Source of the DNA: Novosphingobium sp.
Lineage (GTDB): Bacteria > Pseudomonadota > Alphaproteobacteria > Sphingomonadales > Sphingomonadaceae
Direction: 5' to 3'
DNA length: 64,000 nucleotides
Assembly (NCBI RefSeq): GCF_027531025.1
Contig: NZ_JAPZQX010000004.1
Location: 310,001 to 374,000, forward strand
Position numbers and translations under genes: made by a program. This document shows positions 52,764 through 60,875 of the stretch, in pieces (the first letter of the stretch is position 1; every line of letters starts with the position of its first letter). Below the pieces are notes generated by a model that made no database searches, was not told the origin of the DNA, and saw nothing but the letters and a program-made list of their open reading frames with translations.

Positions 52764-53917
52764 GGTTGCAGTGCACCGAAATAAGCGCTGCAGGCGGCGG
52801 TGAAGGCCGCTGCCTCTTGCGTTAACGGGCTATCCTTGGGGCGGGCCAAGGCGATCGAAATGGGCGCATGGTTGCCGGACAAGGGCCGTACTACCAACTG
52901 CTTGCCATCATAGCTCAGGTCGCCCGCAGGCCGGGTTACCAGCACGGAATAGCCCAGGCCGTTGGCCACCAGACTGCGCACCAGTTCGATGGAAGAGGGG
53001 CGCATCACCACATTGGGTTCAAGCCCACAGTCGCCGAACATACCGGTCACATAGTCACGGCTGAGTGGTTGATCGAGCAGGATGAGCGGATCGGCGGCAA
53101 GTTGGTTCAGGCTCAGCGTTTCTGATTGTGCCTGCGGGTCATCGGCCGCGAACAGCGCATAGGGCTGCTGGAGCGTGAGGAGCTCGACTTCCAGCGTTGG
53201 GGGTACGGCACGATCATAGAGAAGGCCCAGCGCCGCGGTTCCTGTTTCGACGAAATGGGCGACCTGCGCCTGGTCGCCTTCGATCACCTCGATCTGCAGT
53301 TCGGGATGGGCCTCGCGCAGACGGACCAGCAGACCCGGCAGATGCACGGCAGCAAAACTAGAAAGGCAGGCGACGCACAGGCTTTGCCCCGCCGCTTCGC
53401 CGCGCTGGTTCGGGGCAGGTGGCAAGCGGAATGCCGCCGAATAGGACCGGTTGGCATAGACCAGTGCCCGGCCCTGTTCAGCCAAATGAACCTGCTGCAC
53501 TTCACCGAACAACACATGATGCTGCCCGACGACGCGGTCTTCCACAAGCCGACAGTCGAAGCTGGCCAGCGCGCCGCGTAAAACCGGAGATCCAGTCGCG
53601 CCGCGCTCCCATCTGGCACAGAGGAATTTGTCCTCCCCCTTGTCGCCATAGCGTCCGGCGAATGTATCCGAGACGAAGGCCTGATCGTCCCGCAGGATGT
53701 TCACTGTGAAAACCCCGTTGGCGATGATCGGCGCGGCACCGGAGCTGTTGTCGTTGACGCAGACCAGCAGGACAGGTTTGTCGGTATCCGCCGACACCGA
53801 CGACATGGCCGAAACTGTAACCCCGGCGCGCCCGGCTGGACCATCGGTGGCAACGACATTCACTGTCGCGGCAACGAAGCTCATGCCATCGAGAAAGTCC
53901 TGCCGCAGTTGGGTCAT
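52757..53917 (-). CDS. Flavin reductase fused to LysR-type ligand-binding domain (IacG-like)
   Basis: A 386-residue two-part protein. Residues 1-165 form a flavin reductase domain (VTVSAMSSVSADTDKPVLLV, CVNDNSSGAAPIIANGVFTV, NILRDDQAFVSDTFAG, GALASFDCRLVE). After a short linker, residues 178-386 match the substrate-binding domain of LysR-type regulators (AAVHLPGLLVRLREAHPELQ, GTAALGLLYDRAVPPTLE, SSIELVRSLVANGLGYSVLV). There is no helix-turn-helix. The enzyme would supply reduced flavin to IacA. The regulatory half probably binds a substrate or intermediate. The C1 reductase of p-hydroxyphenylacetate hydroxylase has an analogous MarR-like effector domain. It overlaps the pcaD stop (ATGA). Confidence 0.88.
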   Translation of the reverse strand: MTQLRQDFLDGMSFVAATVNVVATDGPAGRAGVTVSAMSSVSADTDKPVLLVCVNDNSSGAAPIIANGVFTVNILRDDQAFVSDTFAGRYGDKGEDKFLCARWERGATGSPVLRGALASFDCRLVEDRVVGQHHVLFGEVQQVHLAEQGRALVYANRSYSAAFRLPPAPNQRGEAAGQSLCVACLSSFAAVHLPGLLVRLREAHPELQIEVIEGDQAQVAHFVETGTAALGLLYDRAVPPTLEVELLTLQQPYALFAADDPQAQSETLSLNQLAADPLILLDQPLSRDYVTGMFGDCGLEPNVVMRPSSIELVRSLVANGLGYSVLVTRPAGDLSYDGKQLVVRPLSGNHAPISIALARPKDSPLTQEAAAFTAACSAYFGALQPC

Positions 53918-54708
53918 CGCCGCTCCAGAAAATCGCGCAGCGTGCGATTGAAAAGCGCGGCCTGTTCGACATTGCTGAGGTGCGCGGCCTCAAGCGAGAC
54001 CAGCCTGGCGTCAGGTATCGCCGAGACCAGAAATTCGGCGTGTTCGGGCGGTGTCGCTGGATCCTGGTTTCCAGCAATAACCAAGCTAGGTACAGCAATC
54101 AGCGGCGCGGTGGGGCGCAGGTCCATGTCGCGAATGGCAGCGCTGCATCCGGCATAGCCCTGCGGCGCGGTTGAAAGCAGCATAGCCGCTACCCTGCTAA
54201 CATCGGTGGGGCATGCCGCGCGGAACCCGGCGGTGAACCAGCGTTCAAGCACCGGGGCGACCATCGCTTCCATGCCCTTGTCCAGCACTGCCGCGATCCG
54301 ATCTGCCCAGCCCGACGGCGGGCCCATATAGGCCGAGGTGTTGGCCAGGGTCAGGCTAAGCAGGCGCTCGGGCGCGCGGTATCCCAGCCACTGCCCGGTC
54401 ATGCCGCCCAGCGACACCCCGGCAAAATGTGCTCGCTCAATTTCCAGTGCGTCTATCAGACCAAGAACATCGCGCCCCAGTCGGTCCAGCGAATAGCTGC
54501 CCTCCGGCACGTCCGATCCGCCATGTCCGCGCGGATCATAGCGCAGGATCGAATAGCGATCAGACAGCGCCGCGACCTGGGCATCGAACAGCGCCATCGA
54601 CGTACCAAGCGAGGGTGAGAGGACCAGCACCGGTGCGCCAGCGCGCGGCTGATAATCGCAGGCGATGCGGCAGCCGTCATCCATAGCGATGTGGTGCGGT
54701 TTGCTCAT
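53914..54708 (-). CDS. pcaD: 3-oxoadipate enol-lactonase
   Basis: A 264-residue alpha/beta hydrolase. The nucleophile Ser99 is in FAGVSLGGMTGQWLG, the acid in AGNQDPATPP and the histidine H243 in LEAAHLSN. The motif SILRYDPRGHGGSDVP is characteristic of PcaD. It hydrolyses 3-oxoadipate enol-lactone to 3-oxoadipate. It is in the right order after catechol ortho-cleavage genes catB, catC and catA. ATGA overlaps with pcaI upstream and the reductase downstream. Confidence 0.9.
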   Translation of the reverse strand: MSKPHHIAMDDGCRIACDYQPRAGAPVLVLSPSLGTSMALFDAQVAALSDRYSILRYDPRGHGGSDVPEGSYSLDRLGRDVLGLIDALEIERAHFAGVSLGGMTGQWLGYRAPERLLSLTLANTSAYMGPPSGWADRIAAVLDKGMEAMVAPVLERWFTAGFRAACPTDVSRVAAMLLSTAPQGYAGCSAAIRDMDLRPTAPLIAVPSLVIAGNQDPATPPEHAEFLVSAIPDARLVSLEAAHLSNVEQAALFNRTLRDFLERR

Positions 54709-55406
54709 TCGCGCGGCCTCGTGGTCAGCTTCTCGATGCGTTTCTCGTTGATCGTACTTTTAACGATCCGGTCAACATAAATACCCGGGATATGGATCGC
54801 GTCGGGATCGAGCGTGCCCGGCTCGACGATCTCCTCGGCCTCGACCACGGTGATCTTGCCGGCGGTCGCCATCGGCGCGTTGAAATTGCGCGCGGTTTTG
54901 CGGAACATCAGGTTTCCGGCCGTGTCCGCCCGCCAGGCTTTGACCAGCGACAGGTCCGCGCGCAGCCAGGTTTCGCGGACATAGTCCTCACCCTCGAATG
55001 CTTCCACAGGCTTACCTTCGGCTACGACGGTGCCGACGCCGGTCTTGGTGTAGAACGCCGGAATTCCAGCCCCTCCGGCGCGGATTCGTTCAGCCAGCGT
55101 GCCCTGGGGATTGAGCTCAAGCTCAAGCTCGCCCGAGAGGTACTGCTGCTCGAACAACTTGTTATCGCCGACATAGGAGCTGATCATCTTGGCGATCTGC
55201 CGGGTCTGGAGCAGCATCCACAGCCCGAACCCATCCGCCCCGGCATTGTTCGAGATGACCGTCAGGCCCGCCACCCCGCTTGCCTTGATTTCGGGGATCA
55301 GGCTTTCAGGGTTACCGGAAAGCCCGAAGCCGCCCGACATGATCGTCATGCCGTCAAACAGGATGCCTTCGAGCGCTGCGGCTGGAGAAGGATAGACCTT
55401 TTGCAC
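54705..55406 (-). CDS. pcaI: 3-oxoadipate CoA-transferase, subunit A
   Basis: A 233-residue family I CoA-transferase alpha subunit. The CoA-binding start ILFDGMTIMSGGFGLSGNPE is followed by TVISNNAGADGFGL, GTLAERIRAGGAGIPAFYTKTG and RKTARNFNAP. It forms a dimer with a beta subunit (PcaJ/ScoB) that carries the catalytic glutamate. The beta subunit gene is not found in the window, which is unusual because the two are normally adjacent. Its role in activating 3-oxoadipate is inferred from neighbours; acetoacetate transfer is an alternative. Confidence 0.83.
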   Translation of the reverse strand: MQKVYPSPAAALEGILFDGMTIMSGGFGLSGNPESLIPEIKASGVAGLTVISNNAGADGFGLWMLLQTRQIAKMISSYVGDNKLFEQQYLSGELELELNPQGTLAERIRAGGAGIPAFYTKTGVGTVVAEGKPVEAFEGEDYVRETWLRADLSLVKAWRADTAGNLMFRKTARNFNAPMATAGKITVVEAEEIVEPGTLDPDAIHIPGIYVDRIVKSTINEKRIEKLTTRPRE

Positions 55407-55415
55407 GCGCCGGCC

Positions 55416-56321
55416 TCAGGCTTCGGTGCGCGGGCGCGCCGAGAACGCCTGATCGGCATCGGATCGCGCCTGCTGTAGCTCGAAATCGAACACGATTGCG
55501 GGATTGCCACCGCTGCGGTCCGGAACCGGCAAAAGCCCCTCGCGCGTGCCGAACGCGAAGTCATCGTGCGCGTGGGGGTCATCGCCGAAGTTGATCTGGG
55601 TGGTCAGCGTCCGATAACCGGGCGCTTCGATAAAGAAGTGGACGTGGGCAGGGCGATCACCATGCCGGCCGAGTGCCTTCATCAGCCGGTCCGTGGCGCC
55701 ACCCGGAGGACAGCTGTAGCCGCGCGGCATTTTCGAGCTGAAGGCAAAGCGGCCGTCCGCGCCGAGCTTGATCCGCCGCCGGTTGTTGAACGCGCTCTGC
55801 TCTCCGGTCGGATCGAAGTGCGAGTAGAACCCTTTCGAGTTGGCGTGCCAGACGTGCAGCACCGCATCCTTAACCGCTTCGCCACCGGGGCCGGTGATCC
55901 GGCCCGACATGGTCAGCGTTTCGGTGTCATCGGGGTCATTGGTAAGGTTGACGTCGTTGGTCTTCGTCAGGTCGCCATCGACTAGCGGAGCGCCTGCCAC
56001 GTAGAGCGGACCTTCAATGGTGCGCGGCGTTCCGCCACTGATCCCGGCTTCGGCATCCTTGGCGTCCATATGCAGATCGATGAAGTGTTCGATCCCTACA
56101 CCCGGCGCGATCAGGCCGAATTCGCCGGCGCCTTCCTGCAGGAACATCAGCGCCTGCCAGAATTCGCCCTCGCTGATGTCGTACTTTTCGATAGCCATCA
56201 TGATCGCTTCGAGCAGATCGCGGGTGATCGCTTTCAGACGCGGATCACCGCCCGCTTCGGTCAGGCCGCTGGCGCGATCGAGCAGGGATTGGACGGTTGC
56301 TGATTTGACAATATCGGTCAT
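55416..56321 (-). CDS. catA: Catechol 1,2-dioxygenase
   Basis: A 301-residue intradiol dioxygenase using Fe(III) to cleave catechol to cis,cis-muconate. Iron ligands are Tyr166 (NSKGFYSHFD), Tyr202 (MPRGYSCPP), His226 and His228 (RPAHVHFF). The EGPLYVAGAP motif and an N-terminal helical linker domain for dimerisation are present. It would consume catechol produced by the iac oxygenase. It follows catC by 15 bases and precedes pcaI by 9. Confidence 0.95.
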   Translation of the reverse strand: MTDIVKSATVQSLLDRASGLTEAGGDPRLKAITRDLLEAIMMAIEKYDISEGEFWQALMFLQEGAGEFGLIAPGVGIEHFIDLHMDAKDAEAGISGGTPRTIEGPLYVAGAPLVDGDLTKTNDVNLTNDPDDTETLTMSGRITGPGGEAVKDAVLHVWHANSKGFYSHFDPTGEQSAFNNRRRIKLGADGRFAFSSKMPRGYSCPPGGATDRLMKALGRHGDRPAHVHFFIEAPGYRTLTTQINFGDDPHAHDDFAFGTREGLLPVPDRSGGNPAIVFDFELQQARSDADQAFSARPRTEA

Positions 56322-56336
56322 CGTGACGCTCCTGGG

Positions 56337-56624
56337 TCAATCGTCTTGGTTGATGTCGGATGGGTGGCGGCAAAGCGCCGTTACCTTCACGGTCATGAAG
56401 GGATAGAGCGGCAGGCTCATCATGATGTCGTGAAGCTCGCCCGCGCTCTCGACATCGAAAATGCTGACATTGGCGTAGCGCCCGGCAACCCGCCAGATAT
56501 GCGGCCACTTGCCGGCGCGCTGTAGCTCGTGCGAGCGTGCCTTTTCGCGCGCCTTCATGTCATCGAACACCGTCTTGTCGATGTCCCAGGGAACATCGAG
56601 GTCCATTTCCACCATGAACAACAT
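56337..56624 (-). CDS. catC: Muconolactone delta-isomerase
   Basis: A 95-residue protein, the full size for CatC. It begins MLFMVEMDLDVPWDID and has REKARSHELQRAGKWPHIWR, the conserved HELQRxGKW segment, and YANVSIFDVESAGELHD. It converts muconolactone to 3-oxoadipate enol-lactone. It lies between catB and catA, as in many catBCA operons. Confidence 0.95.
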   Translation of the reverse strand: MLFMVEMDLDVPWDIDKTVFDDMKAREKARSHELQRAGKWPHIWRVAGRYANVSIFDVESAGELHDIMMSLPLYPFMTVKVTALCRHPSDINQDD

Positions 56625-56636
56625 CGCAAATTCTCC

Positions 56637-57752
56637 TTAGTGACGCCGAAAACGATCAAGCTTGGAACGATCGACGCTGACTCCCAAGCCCGGGCCCTGG
56701 GGAACGATCAGGCCGAAGTCCCGGTAGACCAGCGGCTCGGCCAGAATTTCCTCGACCATCAGCAGCGGGCCGAACAATTCAGTGTGCCAGACAAAGTCGG
56801 GCAGACAGGCAAATAGCTGCGCGGATGCCGCGGTCCCGATCCCGCCTTCGAGCATGGTGCCGCCGTAAAGCGCAATTCCCGCTGCTTGGGCAATTGCGGC
56901 GACCTCACCGGTCGGCACAAGCCCGCCCGACTGCGTGATCTTGAGTGAGAAAGCATCGCCTGCCCGTGCCTTGGCCAGCTGGCGCGCGCTGTCAGGGCCG
57001 GTCAGCGCTTCATCGACCATGATCGCGATATCGTGTCTGTCGGCAAGCTCGGCCATGCCTTCGAAGTCCGCCTTGCCCAGGGGCTGCTCAATCAACACGA
57101 CACCTGAGTCCTGCAGCAATGCGGCACCTTGCTCCGCCTGATGACGTGTCCAGGCCTGATTGACATCGACCCGAACCGAGGCCCGCCCTTCAAAGGCCCG
57201 CGCGATCGCGCCGACATGCGCGCAGTCAGCTGCAACATCGCGCTTGCCGATCTTAAGCTTGAAATGGCGGTGACGACGCGCTTCCAGCACACGCTCACCT
57301 TCCTCGATGTCGGTCGCTGTATCACCGCTGGCCAGCGTCCAGGCCACTTCAAGCCGATCGATCCGTCGCCCGCCCAGCAGCTCGGAAACCGGCAGTCCGC
57401 GTGCCTGACCCAATCCATCGAGCAGCGCGGTCTCGACCGCGCACTTGGCAAAGCGATTGCCGACGATGTGGCGCGAAAGCAGCGCCATGCAGGATGCCGC
57501 ATCATCAGCATCGCAGCTCTTCAGGATCGGCGCGAAGTAAGTTTCGATGTTGATCTTGATGCTTTCGGGGCTTTCCTCGCCATAGGCGAGCCCGCCAATG
57601 GTGGTCGCTTCGCCCACACCCACGATGCCGTCGCTACGCCGCAAGAAGACAAGCACTACTGCCTGGCTGTGCATGGTCGCCATTGCCAGGACGTGCGGAC
57701 GGATCGTCGGAATGTCCGCGATCACCACCTCGACTTGTTCAATCCTGACCAT
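56637..57752 (-). CDS. catB: Muconate cycloisomerase
   Basis: A 371-residue enolase-superfamily enzyme. Active-site K165 and K167 are in HFKLKIGK, metal ligands are D196 (VDVNQAW), E222 (LIEQPLG) and D247 (VDEALTG), and the acid/base K271 is in SLKITQSGG. It cyclises cis,cis-muconate to muconolactone. I start at the ATG at 57752 (GGGAG about 13 bases upstream); 8 more residues from 57776 are possible. A 104-base gap to the next gene upstream may hold a cat promoter. Confidence 0.93.
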   Translation of the reverse strand: MVRIEQVEVVIADIPTIRPHVLAMATMHSQAVVLVFLRRSDGIVGVGEATTIGGLAYGEESPESIKINIETYFAPILKSCDADDAASCMALLSRHIVGNRFAKCAVETALLDGLGQARGLPVSELLGGRRIDRLEVAWTLASGDTATDIEEGERVLEARRHRHFKLKIGKRDVAADCAHVGAIARAFEGRASVRVDVNQAWTRHQAEQGAALLQDSGVVLIEQPLGKADFEGMAELADRHDIAIMVDEALTGPDSARQLAKARAGDAFSLKITQSGGLVPTGEVAAIAQAAGIALYGGTMLEGGIGTAASAQLFACLPDFVWHTELFGPLLMVEEILAEPLVYRDFGLIVPQGPGLGVSVDRSKLDRFRRH

Positions 57753-57856
57753 CGCAGCCGCCAATCTCCCGAGCATGGGTCTGCCAGAAAGTCACGGCCA
57801 AGAATTATTGCATGTGCGCGATTAGCTATGCCGGATTGATCGCCGGGCCGTGGACG

Positions 57857-58828
57857 TCATACGCTTGCAAGTGTCCCGAGATCGGCGACGCGCGCCAGTT
57901 CGAAAATGCGCCGCGCGGTCACGATATCTTGGGCGGCCACGCCGAGTGACTTGTAGACCGTGATCTCGTGATCGGATTGGCGTCCGGCAATCTCCCCGGT
58001 GGCCACAGCCCCGATCTCGCCCTGAATATGGTCATCGCCAACCAAACCAGCCGCACGGGCATGCAGGAATTCGCCTGCCTGATCCATGGTTGAAGGCAGA
58101 TAGTCGATGAAAAAGCGGCTTCTGGTGACGACCTCGTCGTCGGCTTCGCGCTTGTCGGGAAAGCTTGATCCCACCAGATTGACGTGCATGCCCGGGGCAA
58201 GCTGGCGGCCGAACAGGATCGGCTCGCTGGCGGCGGTAAGGGTGCAGACAATATCGGCTCCATCCAGAGTTTCATCGACCGTCCTGCAGGCGCGTCCGCC
58301 TTTCTCGCGGGCGAGGCGCTCGGCATTGTCCTTATTGATGCCCCAGATACGCAGATCATCGATCGCTCGCACGGCGCGCAAAGCATCGATATGCGCCGCG
58401 GCCTGCTCGCCCGTGCCCAGGATCGCCAGTTTGCGCGCATCCTTGCGGGCCAGCAGGTCCGTGGCATTGGCGGTTGCCGCCGATGTCCGCACGGCGGTGA
58501 CGGTGCCGCCGCACAGGATCGCTTCGGGCACCAATCCATCGGCATCGTAAAGCACCATCAGGCCAAGATGGCTGGATCCCTTCCGCCGGGCCGGCGGGAC
58601 CAGACTGACCAGCTTGACCCCGGCCGAATTGACCTCTGCGCCGACATAACCGGGCATCATCCCGACCGCGCCCATATCGCCGGGCAAGACCAGAGCGCGA
58701 CGCAGCGGCAGTTCGACTTCGCGGCGGCTGACGGCAATCATCGCCTCGCGCATCCAGCCGATCAGCTTGTCGGGCGGCGCCAACCGGCGGATCGTGGCGC
58801 CATCGATGATCCGCAGCTGTGAGGACAT
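57857..58828 (-). CDS. Ornithine cyclodeaminase/mu-crystallin family, EutC/BhcD-like
   Basis: A 323-residue NAD(P)-dependent enzyme. Features include the N-terminal strand with LPLRRALVLPGDMGAVGMMP, the GVKLVSL substrate region, LAILGTGEQAAAHIDALRA (Rossmann) and NLVGSSFPDKREADDEVV. Relatives EutC and BhcD reduce iminosuccinate to aspartate in ectoine catabolism and the beta-hydroxyaspartate cycle. It overlaps the dehydratase stop by 1 base (TGATG), so the two likely act as a pair. Its substrate here is inferred only. Confidence 0.82.
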   Translation of the reverse strand: MSSQLRIIDGATIRRLAPPDKLIGWMREAMIAVSRREVELPLRRALVLPGDMGAVGMMPGYVGAEVNSAGVKLVSLVPPARRKGSSHLGLMVLYDADGLVPEAILCGGTVTAVRTSAATANATDLLARKDARKLAILGTGEQAAAHIDALRAVRAIDDLRIWGINKDNAERLAREKGGRACRTVDETLDGADIVCTLTAASEPILFGRQLAPGMHVNLVGSSFPDKREADDEVVTRSRFFIDYLPSTMDQAGEFLHARAAGLVGDDHIQGEIGAVATGEIAGRQSDHEITVYKSLGVAAQDIVTARRIFELARVADLGTLASV

Positions 58829-59817
58829 CAGGAATCCTTTTCGCGCAGCAGGTCGGCGTGGGTCTTGGGATCGATATTGGTCCCGCAGACAATGATCCCG
58901 ACCCGCTTGCCGGCCAGTTCATCGCGCAAGGGCCCGACCAGTGCCGCTGTCCCGGCCGCAGCCGCCGGTTCGACCGCCAGCTTCATCTCGTCGAACAAGA
59001 GCCGCATCGCAGACCGGATCGCATCGTCGCTGACCGTCAGCAGGTGGTCGATATTGGCGCGGCAAATGCCAAAGCTGTAGGGCAGCGCCATCGGCGGCCC
59101 CAGACTGTCGGCAATGGTCTGTACCTTGTCCAGCCGCTGCGGTTCACCAGCGGCAAAGCTGCGGCTCATACTGTCGGCGCCTTCGGGCTCGACCCCATAG
59201 ACCTTGCAGTCCGGCATCAGTTGTTTGGCCACCAGCGCCACTCCGCTTGCCAACCCGCCGCCGCCAACCGGGATTATCAGCGCATCGAGCGGTCCGGTTT
59301 GCTCGCAGATCTCAAGGCCCAGCGTGGCCGTGCCCAGGGTGACGTTATGCCCGTCGAACGGATGGATGAAGGTGCGTCCTTCCTCGGCAACGATCGATTC
59401 CGCAAGGGCGAAGCAGGCCGGGCCATCCCCGCCGATGATCACCTCGGCGCCGTAAGCCCGGGCCGCAGCGACCCTGGCCGGATTGGCCGAGGACTGCATC
59501 ACCACCTTGGCATCAACGCCCAGGGCCTGCGCCGCATAAGAGACGGCGATGGCATGGTTTCCGGCGCTGACCGCGGTCACCCCGCGTCCGCGCGCAGCGT
59601 CATCAAGCGCCAGAATCCCAAGCAATGCGCCGCGCGCCTTGAAGCTTCCGGCACGCTGGAACAGCTCAAGCTTGAGCATAACCTGGGTATCAGGTCCCAG
59701 ACGTTCTGCCAGCATTCGGCCTTGCCAGCGATGCACCGGCGTCTGGTTGATGAAACCGGCAATCGCGGCGGCCGCCCCGCGCGCATCATCGATCGAGGGA
59801 ATCTGGTCTAGTTGCAT
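58828..59817 (-). CDS. PLP threonine-dehydratase family, EutB/BhcB-like
   Basis: A 329-residue fold-type II PLP enzyme. The Schiff-base Lys60 is in QRAGSFKARGALLG, the phosphate-binding loop is PVGGGGLASGVAL, and SAGNHAIAVSYAAQALG and CGTNIDP complete the family. BhcB/EutB members dehydrate beta-hydroxyaspartate to iminosuccinate, and the EutC-like partner reduces this to aspartate. The gene overlaps the DUF2817 stop by 10 bases. A plain threonine/serine dehydratase is the alternative, but the pairing with the EutC-like gene is suggestive. Confidence 0.83.
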   Translation of the reverse strand: MQLDQIPSIDDARGAAAAIAGFINQTPVHRWQGRMLAERLGPDTQVMLKLELFQRAGSFKARGALLGILALDDAARGRGVTAVSAGNHAIAVSYAAQALGVDAKVVMQSSANPARVAAARAYGAEVIIGGDGPACFALAESIVAEEGRTFIHPFDGHNVTLGTATLGLEICEQTGPLDALIIPVGGGGLASGVALVAKQLMPDCKVYGVEPEGADSMSRSFAAGEPQRLDKVQTIADSLGPPMALPYSFGICRANIDHLLTVSDDAIRSAMRLLFDEMKLAVEPAAAAGTAALVGPLRDELAGKRVGIIVCGTNIDPKTHADLLREKDS

Positions 59818-60875
59818 TGGCTAAGCCCTCTGATCGCAGCATCGATGATTTGCGCGCCGCGCAGCAGCACCAGTTCCTGCCAGTCGCTGTCCTGCGGGCA
59901 ATGCATCTCAAGGTTGGCCAGGGCGACTGCCCGGCCAGCTTCGGTCTGCGCCAGGCCATTGGCGTGAACGCGGTGGTCTTCGAGCAGGACGGGCAAGGAT
60001 GTGACGGCGGGATAGGTCCCGAACTCAACCACGATCGAGGTCAGGTTGCGATCCTCCAGAACCTGAACATAGCCATCGGTAGTGTGGCCCGAGGCGCTAT
60101 GCGATCCCTTTTCGGCGCGCGGCGCAATGATATTGTCGCCAAAGTAGCGCTTCACTCGGTCGAGGTCAGCACCTTGGTGCATGGAGACCGGGATCACCTC
60201 TCCCCACGGACCAAGGCCGGAATGAAACTCAACGATGCAAACTTGCTTGGCCGCGCGAGCTTGGTCCAGCAGAATAGTCTTGACTGTCTGATGTGCCCAG
60301 GTTGGCTGATGTCCGCCAAATGAAAATCCTTCCGGATGGCGGTATTGGCCGCCCATCAGGCTTTCGATAGCTTCGCGCTCTCCCAGTTTCTCGTAAAGCC
60401 GACTGACGACACCGGCGGCCTCACCTGCTGCAAGTCCCATCAGATCGTCATGCAGCACTTCATATGCCGGATTCTCGGGCATCGGCTCTGAAGGATCGAG
60501 AAAATTGCGGGCGAGATCGACATTGTCCTCGGTATAGCGCCGGCAGTAGGACGCCCCCCAGGGATTGATCGCATGGATCACCACCATTGCCATGCCGTCT
60601 GGCAGGGAAACCGCACCGCCGCGCTCAAGCCAATCACACACGCAGGCTGATCCGGCATAGTGCTCGACGCCGTGCACCCCGGTTACCAGCACGACCAGAT
60701 GATCGGCATCGTCCGGCCCTATCCGCGCCACATCGGTAGCCAGATTTTCTCCTGCACTTCCCTTCAATGGGTGCGCGATACTCGTGATTCTCGCGCCAGC
60801 GCGGCTTGCCGCCGTCAGGAACCGATCACGGCTTTGCGAAAAGTCGCGTGCAAAAGGCCGCGTAGTTACCGTCAT
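59808..60875 (-). CDS. DUF2817 (M14-like) metallohydrolase
   Basis: A 355-residue protein of the DUF2817 family, related to M14 carboxypeptidases and N-acyl amino acid deacylases. The zinc site begins with H68-x2-E71 in VTGVHGVEHYAGS; INPWGASYCRRYTEDNVDLARNF is a family segment, and later EFHSGLGPWGE may supply the third histidine. The substrate is unknown. It could hydrolyse IAA-amino acid conjugates, with the neighbouring EutB/EutC-like genes handling the released amino acid; this is inference. The ATG at 60875 overlaps the nitrilase stop (ATGA). Confidence 0.8.
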   Translation of the reverse strand: MTVTTRPFARDFSQSRDRFLTAASRAGARITSIAHPLKGSAGENLATDVARIGPDDADHLVVLVTGVHGVEHYAGSACVCDWLERGGAVSLPDGMAMVVIHAINPWGASYCRRYTEDNVDLARNFLDPSEPMPENPAYEVLHDDLMGLAAGEAAGVVSRLYEKLGEREAIESLMGGQYRHPEGFSFGGHQPTWAHQTVKTILLDQARAAKQVCIVEFHSGLGPWGEVIPVSMHQGADLDRVKRYFGDNIIAPRAEKGSHSASGHTTDGYVQVLEDRNLTSIVVEFGTYPAVTSLPVLLEDHRVHANGLAQTEAGRAVALANLEMHCPQDSDWQELVLLRGAQIIDAAIRGLSQCN

